A stretch of 64,000 nt of DNA from Sternotherus odoratus. Taxonomy: Eukaryota > Chordata > Testudines > Kinosternidae. This document shows positions 1 to 11,668 of the stretch, in pieces (within the stretch, counting starts at the first letter, position 1; each line of letters starts with the position of its first letter). Both the position numbers and the translations under genes were made by a program. Under the pieces are notes generated by a model that did no database searches, was not told where the DNA came from, and saw only the letters and a list, made by a program, of their open reading frames with translations. The DNA is taken from NCBI GenBank assembly GCA_032164245.1, contig JAVMKO010000005.1, positions 59,567,442-59,631,441 on the forward strand, in the 5' to 3' direction.

Positions 1-1325
1 CAATTGCTTTAGCCAGGTCAATAAAGATGCAGTGTAAAGGTCCCGGTGCAGTTCTCTACATTTCTCCTGCACCTAACAGGTACAAATATGTCTGCCATTC
101 CTTGTGTTGCCCTAAAACCTCATTGTGACTGTCAGAACTTTTTGCTGCAATGGAGAATAACAAGATACTGTGATAGTTACCATAGTCAGACTTTTCACCT
201 TGTCTCTGATATATGGTTACTATGGTGGTGTCTTGAAGTTTTGCGGTATGTTGTCAGTATTCCGTGTATTGAGAAATAGTTCATGCAGTCAACTTAGCGG
301 GAACCCATCTCCTTGAATATTTCTGAAGGAATGCCATCAGATCTGGGAGCCCTGCAGTTTCTCATGGGAACTGACTGCAGTGATGATTTTGTCAAGGGAT
401 GGGGCTGCATCCATGTTGTCATTATGTGTTGACTAATTCTTTAGTGCCTCATCTGTGATGTTAGATTCAAAAGATCATTGAAAGACTGTTGCCATCTCTG
501 AAGGATTTCTCCTTTGTCAGTGATCAGCATTAGGTCATCCTCATTCTTCAAAAGCACTGTTGTGATATGTAAGGACCATATGTATCTTTAAAAGTAGCCT
601 TCTAAATAAGTCTTTGGCTTTATGATAGTCATTATAGTCCTGGTTTCATTTGCCTTGGCATTGCACCATTGATCCTGCATCTCTAGGCTTAGCTTGGATG
701 TCATGTCATGTCATAGATTACTGAATGTTATAACTGTGTCTACAGGGGCGTGGCATGCAAGAATTTGACGGTGCAGCTCATGTTTTTTAGTGAGTAGCTG
801 TTGAATTTCTGGATCACTGTCCTCCAACCAATCTTAATAGCATCATTTTGTGGCCAGAGCAAATTGATATACAGTGTTGCAAAAAGTCTCTCACTAGCTG
901 TTTAGATTACCATTAGTAGTCAAGCCAGCAAGGTCAGACAGAGCTGCCATAATGTTATTACACAGCTGTGCTCATGTAGCTTCATCTTGTAATCGCTTTA
1001 CATTGAGCCATCTGATAAATTTACATGAGAACTTGTACCACACTGGTTGAATTAACAACAACAGTTTGGAGTGGATCATGCAGTGTTCTGCCCAGCATTC
1101 TGCCCTGTGCATGGCTGATTTTGTACATCCAGTAGATCTCTCTGCCAAACGATTGTGTAGTCAATAAGATCCTATTGTTTGGATCTTTGATTCACCTGTG
1201 ATGTTTTCCTTTTTTCTGGCAAGCGGAAAAAGATGATATTCATGATTGCTAACCGCCACCTAACATTTTCACTAAGTAGAAGAGTTCCATTACTATTCTC
1301 TTTCCCAGTCCATGCTCATAGACTT
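1..1325 (-). pseudogene. Decayed LINE, distal part: end of endonuclease and start of reverse transcriptase
   Basis: Reading the minus strand, broken frames give pieces of a non-LTR retrotransposon polyprotein. An endonuclease segment with LIDYTIV and QRDL lies near 1130-1190, a linker with DWLEDSDPEIQQLL near 800-840, and an N-terminal reverse-transcriptase segment close to SDGIPSEIFKEMG near 305-340. The order is correct for an APE-type LINE running leftward out of the window. Many stops and frameshifts show that it is dead. The clade is not certain: the endonuclease resembles LINE proteins often mislabelled as craniofacial development protein 2-like in vertebrate annotations. It continues from the block at 1801-2420, from which it is separated by a nested repeat. 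Confidence 0.7.
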
Positions 1326-1800
1326 TAAGGGCAGAAGAGATCACCATGATCATCTACTCTAACCTCCTGCACATTGCAGGTCACAGAACCTCACCCACCC
1401 ACCCATTCTTGTAATCAACCCTTAATCACTGGCTGAGTTACTGAAGTCTTCAAATCATGGTTTAAAGACTTCAAGTTACAGAGAATCCATCATTTACATT
1501 AGTTTAAACCAGCAAGTGACCATGTCCCATGCTGCAGAGGAAGACCAAAAAAACCAACCAGACCCCAAAACAGGGTCTCAGCCTATCTGATCCGGGGAAA
1601 AACTCCTTCCCAGCTCCAAATATGGCTATCATTAGACCCTGAGCATGTAGCCGAGACCCATCAGTCAGACTAGAATTCTCGGTAATAACTCCGAGCCCTC
1701 CCCATCTATAGTGCCATCACCAGCCGAAGGAATATTTGCTGTTAGCGGTCACAGATTGCCTACAATATCTGGTAGCTGGTTTCATCATACCATCCCTCCA
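1326..1800. repeat. Interspersed repeat nested inside the LINE
   Basis: This block interrupts the LINE endonuclease reading: recognisable LINE protein resumes on both sides. It carries phrases such as CCTCCTGCACATTGCAGG, CAAATCATGGTTTAAAGAC and CATCATACCATCCC, which I recall from a repeat that is common in turtle genomes. Its class is not settled here; it may be part of a CR1-type LINE read in antisense. The edges are approximate. Confidence 0.5.
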
Positions 1801-2420
1801 TGTTGTCTGATGGCATGCTGCTGGAGTACTACACTACTTCCAACTCTTGCGTTAAAGTCCCCCATGATCATCAGTTTATCTGACACATGTGGACATGAGT
1901 TTGTCTAGGTCACTATAGAACTTTCCTTTCCTTTCTTATTGTCATCATTTTGTCACGGTAGAAGCATAAGCACTGTTGATGGTAACATACCACTTATTTT
2001 TCCATAGCAACTGTAAAACCATAAATGATCACTAATGCCTTTATGTAGACTTTCAATCTTGGAAGCAACAAAGTTGCATGGCACCTAACACCCAATTTCC
2101 ATGTCTCTGAGGATGGATGACCTCGCCTAAAGAATGTGTACCCTGCACCCATCTCTGCGAGTTCCCCTTCATCAGAGAGTTTGGTTTCACTGAGTACAGC
2201 AACATCAACCCTATATGTGGCCAGTTCTTTTGCAGCAAGCACTGTTGGCTGGTGGTAGAATTGCCACACAAAGTTCTAACATTCTACAAAGTAATTATAA
2301 TTGGTGTTGTCAGCAGCCTACATGCAGATCTGTGGCTACAACCACCAGCGTCACCAGCTCCTGCCCAGGGAGTGCCATCTCTTGGTGGGCAGACCTCAAC
2401 CTTGTCTTGACTGCTAGGCC
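1801..2420 (-). pseudogene. Decayed LINE, proximal part: APE-type endonuclease
   Basis: A minus-strand frame (2269 down to 1994) reads AAKELATYRVDVAVLSETKL followed by GAGYTFFRRGHPS. This is the N-terminal part of an apurinic-endonuclease-like domain, including the catalytic SET/LSET segment. Farther along, near 1860-1830, comes MGDFNARVG, the metal-binding GDFN motif of the same domain. Such domains nick the target DNA to prime reverse transcription. The frame is disrupted, so the copy is inactive. Reading leftward it continues at 1-1325 beyond a nested repeat. The true 5' end is not identified; similarity fades above about 2340-2420. Confidence 0.72.
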
Positions 2421-4430
2421 AGACCGCCTATGCATAGATCCATTAAAGTGGCCCAGTTTATGCTTAACTGTATTTCCCATAGTAAAATCTCTAGAGTTTC
2501 CACTGAGAACGCTCTAGAATAAATACTGTGAGCATCACTCTTAGAGCTTGTCTTCACTGGAATAAATTATGATAGCACATAGCTTGAGGAGTCATATTAA
2601 TAAATATTATGTGAAACAACTTTGTAGTCATTTATCCCTATGTAGACTAGGGATAAGTCATGTCTAACCCCTTGATTTCAGTATGGTTTACCCATGACCA
2701 GCTGATATGACATGAAGAAATTGTTTGGTCATTTCCAGATGATGATGCCAGAGCTGCCCAAACAATTAGGGTCAAATAACAAGGATTAGTAGTAAGATCT
2801 CTAGATTCAAGAAAAAATGGCAGTGGTCATTCTGGCTCTTCAAACCAGCACTGCTCCCTAATGTCAGAACTTAGAGAGTGCTGTCCTCTGAGAGTTCCTG
2901 GTTCTAGCCCCTTTCCTTGATTCTCATTGTTCCCTCTGCTAAGATCTGCAGGAAGGGAACATTGTTCTTTAGGTCTGTTAACCCTTCATGAAATCTGTGC
3001 AGCTCTGCCAGACTCTTGGAGTTCAAGGCATCTTTTTGGTCTCCTCAAGACCTCTGGAGTTCAGTTCCCATCTCTTCCCAATGACCCACTCAACTCTGTT
3101 CCTCAACTTCTGGTATCTCTTGAATGCAGATAACCTCTTAGCATTTTAAACCTTTAAGTGCTAATAGCTTAGCAATTAAAATCATAATCAATGGGCAATT
3201 AAAATTACAATAGTAATTGTAATCGTTGATGGAGATGCAAACACATTATAACATTGCAAAAGATTTACAAGATTTAGCTTAATACCCCTGCTATCCTTCA
3301 CATGCTGAATTGCTATGCAACTGCTTACCTTTCATTTTCCTAGGCACTTGGGTGGCATGCATAATTCTGTCATTGTCCCCTTTTCTAAAATTAAAGTGTA
3401 GGTAGGTGAGAGTTGATAATAAGCAGAGTACTTATTATCTCCCTGACTGCAGCTTGCTTCAGGCACAAGAGGTGGAGGGGCAGGGGTGAACAGAAAGAGA
3501 AACAGATAATAAATACATGACTGGATTGCCTGAAAATACCTTTAAATGCCTGTCAGGGGCTATACAGATGTATTTTGTTAATATCAGTAATCCATGGATA
3601 CTGCAATTAAGCTTCCACCTTGTTTCCAAAATCCATTTATGGTTTTTTAGATTATCTAATGTCTTCATGAAAATGTTTAGTACCCATGGTTACCAAACAC
3701 ATTTCATAGCTAACGCTACTCTGGTGCTTGGTATATTATATCAGCAGTTTTGTCTTTTCCATGCAGAGGTTTTCTATTATGAACCCTCAAAAGTATAAAT
3801 CATAAAATCTTCTCCCAAGTCTATTAAAATTCAAGAAGTATTTGGGGGTATTTTTTCCCTTTTCCCACAGAGCTATTTCCCATGATTTCATGGTGTCACA
3901 CTTAATAGTTGTGTTTCATTGTGGGCTACTTGCCTTCGTCATAGGATTATGCAGACTTGGAAAACTAGATAGCATCAGGCTAATTTATAGAAAACAGAGA
4001 TGTTGAAAATTAGGGTATATCATTCTGAGCATGTAAAATAATGCTGACAAGGGCTACTTGGCTGAATCTAAAGTAGAAAATTCTTCTGCGCCACACTGTA
4101 TATATAAAACCTTTAGCTTTTGTTACAGGAAACTAAGGTGGCCAGTGGTTGCTGCCATTGTCTCACATAGCAGTGTAGGTATCGAGTGATGCTATTTGCT
4201 TGATATGAAAAGATTTTATATCTACTTCTTTTTAAGGATTATATTTTCTGATGTTTCTGAGAGAGTATGAAAGACAGGGATGCTGTGCCATTTTGATTCC
4301 CCATGGTCTAAACAAAAAGACATGGTGACTCTCAGGTGCTTTTACCACCACCCATGGGTTCCATGTAAAGGTCTGTAGACAAATTGGATGCTGTTGACAT
4401 ACTTGGCACAGCATGGCCAAAATTCGTTCT
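2421..4430. other. Intergenic stretch with nothing recognised
   Basis: AT-rich sequence with only short, unrelated open frames (under 100 codons). No repeat family, RNA gene or exon with plausible splice sites and known protein similarity was seen. Confidence 0.5.
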
Positions 4431-4431
4431 G

Positions 4432-4580
4432 CACCTGTTTCCTCTTCTCTTTCTTTTCCTCTCCACCATCCATCCTTCCTCTCTCATTCTCTATCTCTCT
4501 CCCTTTTTATCTCCCCTCATTCTTCTGTCTTTCTTTTACTTCTCCCCCACTTTTTCTGTCTCTTTCCCTTCCACTCCCTT
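4432..4580 (+). repeat. Polypyrimidine low-complexity tract
   Basis: About 150 bases almost entirely C and T on this strand. The Phe/Ser/Leu-rich open frames across it are products of this composition, not genes. Long homopyrimidine runs can adopt triplex DNA, but nothing here shows a function. Confidence 0.7.
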
Positions 4581-6589
4581 GCTGAGTGACATATTTTAAA
4601 TATAATAGGGAAAATATAAATGTTTATGAACTGTCTCAGGTTTATCAACTCCTAGTCTAAGCAGTATATATATCCAATTAATTAGCAAAAGTAATTAATC
4701 TAAATAAGTAGCAAAAGCCAAGATGACACCCATATGTGTGGGTAATTAGCAGGTACAGCCTGATTACTGTCAGAAGTGGGTAATGTTTTGGCACTAATAG
4801 ACCATTAGGTTGAGTGCACAATGCAGTCTCAGCACCTCCTTTGTGCTGAATCGCATTCTCAGCTAACCAAATAATCTTACCTGATCCAGATTTTCTTAAA
4901 GGTGACTCCTCAGTGGGCGGAAGGTGGCTGGGAAAAGAAAATTGGGGTTGGTGTGAATATTTCAAGTGTGTAGCTACACCAGGAATGGCTTATTTTGCTT
5001 ACCGTAATCACACCAGTTGCTTTTAAATAAAACCTGACAGGAATCATTCAACTCACAAGAGAGCTACAAAACTCTAATGTGCATCTTTTTAAGCACTGTT
5101 TGTTTTATTGTAATTTATCCCCTCCCTCCAGAGCTGTGCTTTGCACAGTAAATATTACAATTTGATGCACTTTTGAAATACCTATTGCTCGAATTCACTT
5201 TGCAGCAAAAAATTAATAAAAAGCATATATAGAATGTTATCTGCTGGAAATGGATCCATGTTTCATTTTCTCACTCTCTTCTAAGTATTGCACAGAGACT
5301 GTTAGGTTGTGTCTTTATTTACTGATAGGTGAAAAATTAACTTTCTCTTTACTGCCTATAATTTATGCTGCTGCCAGGGACTGGGAGATTGATGTGGGGA
5401 GAGTGATTAGTGCCCTGACAGTGAGACAATGACTGCGTCTGACCCTGGCTTGGCCTTTCTCACAGCTCACTGCATCCTGAGGTTTATAAGCATCTGACTT
5501 CTCCACTTTGTGGGGAGGAGGGGAGGGCAGAGGAGGTGGCCACAAGCCAGTTATTTTCCAAGGCCCCTAGAGACCACCCTTCAAAAAATAAAAATGGGCT
5601 ATTTGGTCTGATGTCACAAAGTCCATTGCTTGGAATTAAACAGATTCTCCCCTTTCTTCCAAGCATTGCTTTGATTTGCTGGGCAACCAGCAGACGAACA
5701 GAGTTCAAGTAGAGGAATCTGAGTGTGGGAGGATCGCTTCAGATGTTGCAATAAACGGAATACCCTCAAGCATGAACGCATTTCCTAACGTCATATCCAT
5801 CATCTGAACAAGAGAAAGATTAAGGTATTCATGTGAGCAAGTGTGAAATGCATGGACAGTGTATTCAGGGAGTATAATACAGCAAATAAATCTCTTTGGT
5901 GGCCTTCATAGTGCTGCAATATACTGATAATGATCTCAGTCTCAGAAACCTCCTCAATTCTGTGTGAGATAATCAGCAACTTGGACCTTTTGATTAATGT
6001 TAGGCTAAGTTGGAAGCTGAATGGAGTGAACAAAGCAGGGACCTGGATCCTGCTTGAATAGAAGTCAATGAAGAGAGTCCCATTAACTTTAGTGGGGGCA
6101 AGGATTGTCCCAGCACTGTAAAAACAGCATGCACTTCATATCCCCAAATGTTACAAGTAAGGATGAGAGTAACTTACTGTAGTGCTGCTTTTCCTTTCTC
6201 TTTTGTACCTACAGACTGAACAAGGATCCTGTCTCTCCAACGCTGATTAATTATGTGATCAAAGAAAGGGTCTCTTACTCCTTTTGTACCTCCTTTCTCC
6301 CCACATCCATCTCTCCTTTCACCTTCACAATCCGCTGCAGAGCAGCAAGACCCGAACCTCTTGCTGGGAAGACAAATATGTGGCCTTCCTTTCATAAAGG
6401 GCTGTTGTGAATTGCCTTAGGAAGTAATGAAAATCAGGTGCCATTCCTACATCAATGCAATGGCATGCCCCTTGTCTGAAAAAAATAACCCACTTCGCAG
6501 AACTACTCTATGCTGCTTCCAGCCTACCACAAGACTGATATTTATCATAAGACAGGATCAAAATCTTTTCTGACCAGTGTTCTATTGTA
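4581..6589. other. Intergenic stretch, AT-rich, mostly unique
   Basis: No coding gene is supported. Near 6040-6110 there is a short hairpin-like pair built on AAGTCAATG and CATTAACTTTAGTGGG, matching a dispersed reptile motif also seen elsewhere in the window. The remainder shows no recognisable family. Confidence 0.4.
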
Positions 6590-6629
6590 TGCTGACTCAT
6601 CCAAAAGCTGTAGCCTTGCACACAATATA

Positions 6630-6800
6630 GGGAGGTGGGTTTACCTGGGTTTCATTCCTCCAGCGCTGGTTTGCTGACCATATTGAGCAAGTCGCTTGAC
6701 CCCTCTACCCTTCAGTTTCCCCATCTGTGAAATGGAGATAATTATATATTCCTTGTAAATAGCTTTGCATCCTATATGAGAGTTAGGTACTATTATCATT
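6630..6800 (+). repeat. MIR-like SINE fragment
   Basis: The order of short phrases matches the ancient MIR core and 3' part: GAGCAAGTCGCTTGACCCCT, then TCAGTTTCCCCATCTGTG and AAATGGAGATAATTATA, ending in an ATTATCATTA-type tail. In MIR elements these follow a tRNA-derived head, which is poorly preserved here. Edges are approximate. Confidence 0.55.
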
Positions 6801-7017
6801 AATACTCTGGGGATAACATTGTTTGAAAAACAAAACCATTTTCTTTTACATCGGTAAATAAACAGTATGGTATTTGGTAGCTATTTTTATGAATGTATGG
6901 CAATTTCTTGCAATACTTTGGAAAATCTTACTATATTAACTTATGTATCATTGTGGGGCAGGGATGATATGAAATTCCATGGGGGGGGGGGAGTGTGACC
7001 ACAGGCTCTCGAGGAAT

Positions 7018-7335
7018 TAAGAGGGGCTTTATCATGAAAGTTGAACTTACAAATGTAGAATGTACAAATTATGTACAAAAATAAATGCATTCAAAAAATA
7101 AAACAATGTAAAATTTTAGATCCTAGAAGTCCACTCAGTCCTATTTCTTGTTCAGCCAATATCTCAGACTAACATGTTTACAATTGCAGGAGATACTGCT
7201 GCCCAATTCTTGTTTACAGTGTCATGTGAAAGTGATAACAGGCGTGTGCATGGCATTTTTGTAGCTGGCTTTGCAAGATATTTATGTGCCAGATACACTA
7301 AAGATTCATATGTCCCTTTGTCAGGGTCAGTGGAA
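7018..7335 (-). pseudogene. Decayed hAT transposase C-terminus (dimerisation domain)
   Basis: The minus strand between about 7320 and 7150 translates, with stops, to LAHKYLAKPATKMPC, then RLLSLS and VNKNWAAVSP. This is the C-terminal hAT dimerisation region of ZBED-like transposases, where the intact form has a PC.R.FS..G motif and an INK/VNK segment. It helps transposase monomers assemble. In-frame stops and substitutions show it is dead. A second fragment of what I take to be the same family lies at 8300-8614 in the opposite orientation, with a GC-rich block between them. Confidence 0.6.
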
Positions 7336-7740
7336 GGATATTTGGCGTCCTAGACGAAACTTCCAAACTTGTGCGCATTCCGCCCCCCCCCCCCGGCCTG
7401 GGAAGCCCTACAGCATCTCCCTGCCCCCTCCCAGTGAAGCCCTCTCCCCCGTGGCAGTTCCCCACTACCCAGGGAGCCCCCCTACCACCCGGCGAGCTCC
7501 CCACTGCAGCAGCTTCCAGCCCCAGCTCACCTCTGCTATGCCTCTTCCCCTGAGCATGCCGGCCCTGCTCCACTTTTCCCGCCTCCCAGGCTTGTGGCAC
7601 CAATCAGCTGTTTAGCCTGGCCAGCCTGAGAGGGGAGGAGAATTAGAGAGGGGTGGGGTGCTCAGGGAAGTAGGCAGAGCACAGATAAGCTGGGATGGGA
7701 AGTGGTTCCCCTGCATGTCCTCCCCATTGCTTGCTGCAGG
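7336..7740. repeat. GC-rich repeat remnant interrupted by a younger MITE
   Basis: Beginning near TTTGGCGTCCTAGACGAAAC, this is a C-rich block with a poly-C run that resumes after the inserted MITE at 8198-8300 (ACTTGGCGCACTAGGAG and GCCACCCCTTAGAAG). The two halves look like one older DNA element with GGCG-CCTAG ends. The long Pro/Gly-rich open frames on both strands come from base composition and should not be read as proteins. Confidence 0.4.
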
Positions 7741-8189
7741 CAGGGCCGGCGACAGGGTGGTACAACGGGTAGAGCTGTACTGGGCCCCCGACTTCAGGGG
7801 GGGCCCCCTGAAGTCGGGAGACCGGTACAGCTCTACCCTTGGTTATCCACGCTGGCCGCTCTTTCCGCGGCTGTGTCCGGCGCCGCGATCCGCTTCCTGG
7901 TAGCTTCCTGCTACCCTTCATGCCGGCGGCTTCAGCTGAGTGGCCGGGCGCACCGCTCCCGCTCCCTGGCTGCATGCGACTCCCCCACCCACGTGAAAAA
8001 GCCGGGCCAGCCCTTTGCGCGGGGGGGGGAGGGGAGGTGGCTCCAGCCCTTTGCGCGGGGGGAGGGGAGAGGCGGGGGACCCCCAAACACTGAGGGGGGG
8101 GGCCCAAATGCTGAGGGGGGGCCCAAACGCTGATGGGGGCCCCCAAACGCTCACAGTAGGGGGCCCCAAAATTTCTGTCGCTGGCCCTG
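7741..8189 (+). mobile_element. Non-autonomous hAT MITE, copy 1
   Basis: A 449-bp GC-rich element with terminal inverted repeats CAGGGCCGGCGACAGG at the left and the complement CTGTCGCTGGCCCTG at the right. It is flanked by a perfect 8-bp target-site duplication, GCTGCAGG, at 7733-7740 and 8190-8197. Eight-bp duplications and CAGGG ends are hallmarks of the hAT superfamily. There is no transposase. The interior contains several variants of a CCCAAACGCTGAGGGGGGG-type tandem unit (about 8080-8150) and inverted GGGGGGCCCCC blocks. Two more copies lie at 37708-38099 and 39192-39517, but their interiors match each other better than they match this one. Confidence 0.88.
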
Positions 8190-8299
8190 GCTGCAGGTGA
8201 CCTCCTCACGCCCCCCCACCCCAGCTCACCTCCGCTTCACCACCCCCAAACACTTGGCGCACTAGGAGCCCCGAGATTGCCACCCCTTAGAAGCCACAA

Positions 8300-8614
8300 G
8301 AGCCAGCCCTGCTTTCACAATAAAGAGATTGCACTACAGTGCTTGTATGAGATGAACTGAAAAATACTATTTCTTTTATCATTTTTACAGTGCAAATATT
8401 TGTAATGAAAATATAAAGTGAGCACTGTACGCTTTGTATTCTGTGTTGTAATTGAAATCAATATATTTTAAAATATAGAAAAAACATCCAAAAACATTTA
8501 ATAAATTTCAATTTGGTATTCTATTGTTTAACAGTACGATTAAAACTTCGATTAATAGTGGTTAATTTTTGAGTTAATCGTGTGAGGTAACTGTGATTAA
8601 TTGACAGCCCTACT
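8300..8614 (-). mobile_element. hAT-family terminal fragment
   Basis: Ends with GTTAATCGTGTGAGGTAAC, GTGATTAATTGACAGCCCT, the terminal region of a hAT family common in reptiles (read on the minus strand it starts AGGGCTGTCAATTAATC). The AT-rich interior (GCAAATATTTGTAATG and ACAACACAGAATACAAAG in complement) also matches that family. It is opposite in orientation to the transposase fragment at 7018-7335. No clear target duplication was found. Confidence 0.5.
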
Positions 8615-10790
8615 TATAATTTGTCTGTGCTTTAATTATGACTGCTTCATTTTCAGATTTCAGTATTGCATGGAAGAAGCTAATGTACTTGGTTTACTGT
8701 AGTTCTCAGAAATCTTATTCTATACATGAAAAATTGCATTACTCAAGTACATCTGAAATGGAAATAGGAGGATGAGGTCTTGTGAACTATCTACAAAATT
8801 AGTTCCTGTTCCTGACCCCTTTTTTCCCCCTGTAATTTAGGACTATGCTTTTGCAAGGGTGATTTGATTTTAAAAACAAGCTTTTCCTAGCTATATATAT
8901 TGGAGATGAAGAACCCTGAAATGTTGATCGCTTCAAATCTGTGTCCTGTGTTCATATGGGGTTTGATGCAAAGTACACACAAGTCAGTGGAGCCTTTCCA
9001 CTGATTTCTGTGGAATTTGGATCAGATCCATGGATTGTACTTTTGATTAGAATGCTTCTCACCCCCTCTGCTTCTTTGTCCATAGTCTTTATTTGTTTTT
9101 CACTCTGCACTCTCAGCTCCATTATGCCCCCTTTTTTCAGTCTTAAGTAGAATGTGAATCCAGTAAAGCTAGAGTTCAAGCTTTCTTTTTTTGAATGAGG
9201 AAACTTTGACTGGGGATTGAATTGACAAAATAAGTGCACTCATCTCTAATTTAACATGCTCATTTCTTTAAAAAAGCAACATACTCTTTTGTGACTTTCC
9301 TATCGTTTAGCGGAAAAGAACAAAAGCCACTCGGACATTGTTTAGTTATTGAAATTTAAGCAATTTCACACTCTAAACAATACTGTGCCTGAGGGTGGAG
9401 TGCACTGTGATCATTCCTTTTGCAATGAGCTGCATGATACCTTATACAGTGATCCAGATAGCTTTTGCAAGTCTAGAACTTAGGCCTTCCTTGGGGGTTC
9501 TCCCTCCTTGGGTGCTACAGAATGTGTTGCTGGTGATTTCTTTTTGATTCGGTTGTAACTGATGCCCCCAGCGCAGTGTTTACAAAGTGGATTTAGAAGA
9601 GTGGCTAGGAAAAGAATTAGCAGAAGTTGTAACATTAGAAGATGTCTGTGCTGAAGGATACATGAAAACAGGGTGCCTTTATCTACAGCCTTATATGACT
9701 TTTATCACTACTGTATCTGAGTGCCCCAACAAGTTAAATCTGTCGTCTCTGCCACCGAGAGGCAGGCTTGTGATTTCACTAGTGGGGAGGGGATGTGCTA
9801 ATCCGTGAGCATAGGGGCGCTATTGCAATGAAGCCTAGGTGGAGAGATGGGTTTTGCATTTAGCTCTGAGTACAGTGACACTACTCTTCGTTCATTCTTC
9901 ATCTGGCTGCAAGTGCCTGGGATACTTCTATTCAATTCTATGAGTAATTTGTAACCAAGTTTTTAATTTAAAAAATTAAATTGGATCCTCACCATTGCAA
10001 ATAAATCTTCAAACTGACTCAATGAATTCAGTGAAGATGCCAAAACTTCAGGGGACAGAATTAATGCTACTTTTTGGCAAATAAATTATATTGGGTTAGC
10101 ACTAAGAATAATTAAACAGAGAAAACATCTCCTAATTTTTATGCATATTTTTATAAAGTCATTGGAGGCAAGATATTTAAAGGTACTTAGGTACCTCACT
10201 GTCATAGAAATCAATAGGTTTCCCTTTACATCAGTGGAGGCAGCTCTTTACCCATATTCATCTTCTACAGTCTTTTTTTCCTATTTCTTTTTTGTTTCCC
10301 TACTTCTTTCCTTTCTTCCTTTTAAGTTGCTACCCAGAATTGCATCTGCACATCTCCCGAAAGTCAGGGTAGCAGATGTAGTGCAGATTTATGGATCAGT
10401 TACTAGGGCTCGTTTTTGAGTGGTAGTTTTCATTCTCCTTTTCTCTAAGGGCTCAACACATCACCTCTCTGACAAGCTCAATCTTCACCTCTTCATGGCT
10501 CAAAACCCCATGTTTTTCCTGTTACTACAGAGCTCTGTTTATGGTTGCAACAATAACAATCCCCAATACACAATTCAGGGTCCAACCGCAGTACATTCTG
10601 TTTATGATTTCAAATGAGTTGGATACTTTTTGAATCATTGATTTCTTTTGTCTGGATAAGATGTTTGTTATAATCCTTTATTGCTTTCTGTTGTCGTGAA
10701 TTTTTAAGATGGATCCAAGGTTCATATAGGATCCTCGTGTCATTTCCTTATGCCAGGCTTCTATGTCAGACATTTGCAAGTTTAAGCAGG
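8615..10790. other. Intergenic stretch with nothing recognised
   Basis: AT-rich sequence with open frames below 100 codons. A pyrimidine-rich run lies near 10260-10325 and a short AATTTAAAAAATTAAATT palindrome near 9960-9985. No known repeat, RNA or exon was identified. Confidence 0.45.
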
Positions 10791-10822
10791 GTTAACAATT
10801 GTAAGAGGGGGTACCCCAGTCT

Positions 10823-10948
10823 CTAGGCTGGGAAGCAGTTAGAGTTATTGGGTCTGGCAATAAAGAGTCCCTTTCTCTGTACTCAAGAGCACAGAGAAAG
10901 GGACTCTTTATTGCCAGACCCAATAACTCTAACTGCTTCCCAGCCTAG
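10823..10948. repeat. Perfect 58-bp palindrome (hairpin) with 10-nt loop
   Basis: Arm 10823-10880 (from CTAGGCTGGG to TTCTCTGT) is an exact reverse complement of arm 10891-10948; the loop 10881-10890 is ACTCAAGAGC. No mismatch was found across 58 bp. The arms contain AATAAAGAG in both orientations. Perfect identity means a recent inverted duplication, a foldback repair event or an assembly artefact. Confidence 0.93.
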
Positions 10949-11096
10949 TTATTCTTTACACCCCCAATCCCCCACACTCTACGAGCTGGGAAATTGAGGT
11001 TACCCACGCTGTATCACCCTCCCTTCTCCCTCCCGTCTGTTACCAAGAGAGATAAGAAACCGCCCTGAGGCTTTCACCTTGCGAGCCTCTCTCTTA

Positions 11097-11668
11097 GCCC
11101 TGGTCCCCACTACGGCTTAAAGTCGACTTTACCCGCCTGTACCCATCCTCACCTGCATGCCCTTAAAGTCGATTTAAAGGGACCTTAAAATCGACTTTAT
11201 AACTCCTCCCTAACGAGAGGAGTAGCTGAAATCGACCTCTCTCTAGGTCGATTTTCAGCTAGTGAGGATGCAGGTGACATTAAGCCTCCGACCTTCCGAG
11301 CAGCTCGGCGAACCCCCCCCCCCCCCCCACCCGCCTGAACAGCCCCGCGAACACCCCCGGCCGCCTGAACAGCCCCGCGCCGGACCCCCCTGCCCGCCTG
11401 AGCAGCCCCGCGAACCCTCCCGCCTGCCCCAGCAGCCCCGCAAACCCCCCTGCCCGCCCGAGCAGCCCCGGGCCGGACCTCCCGCCTGCCCGAGCAGCTC
11501 CGCAGACCCCCCCCCCCCGCCCGCCGGAGCAGCCCCCCTGCAAAAGTATAAGGACAGACACTGTCAGTTGCTGTCCTTTGTGGGGATGCACTAAGTCGAT
11601 TTTCTAAAGGCTACTTTAGAAAATCGACTCAAGGGAAATCGACCTACTGCTGTAGTGAAGACGTACCC
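11097..11668. mobile_element. PIF/Harbinger-like non-autonomous element
   Basis: About 570 bp flanked by the 3-bp duplication TTA (11094-11096 and 11669-11671). The ends are related inverted repeats: left GTCCCCACTACGGC, right (complement) CGTCTTCACTACAGC. Subterminal AGTCGATTT motifs recur in both orientations, including a perfect 16-bp palindrome at 11594-11629 with a 4-nt loop. A TTA duplication suits PIF/Harbinger elements. It lacks a transposase; its centre is a GC-rich minisatellite. Confidence 0.55.
11290..11535 (+). repeat. GC-rich minisatellite inside the Harbinger-like element
   Basis: Six or so imperfect units of roughly 26-36 bp built on CGCCTGAGCAGCCCCGCG followed by a C-run. 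The proline-rich (plus) and glycine-rich (minus) open frames across it are repeat artefacts. Confidence 0.75.

Noticed and set aside
7643..8209. 188-codon minus-strand open frame and neighbouring Pro/Gly-rich frames
   Set aside because: They run across a GC-rich MITE with defined ends and target duplication; the composition keeps frames open on both strands.
7380..8240. CpG-island-like promoter
   Set aside because: The GC-rich DNA is explained by transposons and no exon follows.
11262..11594. Proline-rich and glycine-rich frames
   Set aside because: Translation of a GC-rich minisatellite inside a Harbinger-like element.
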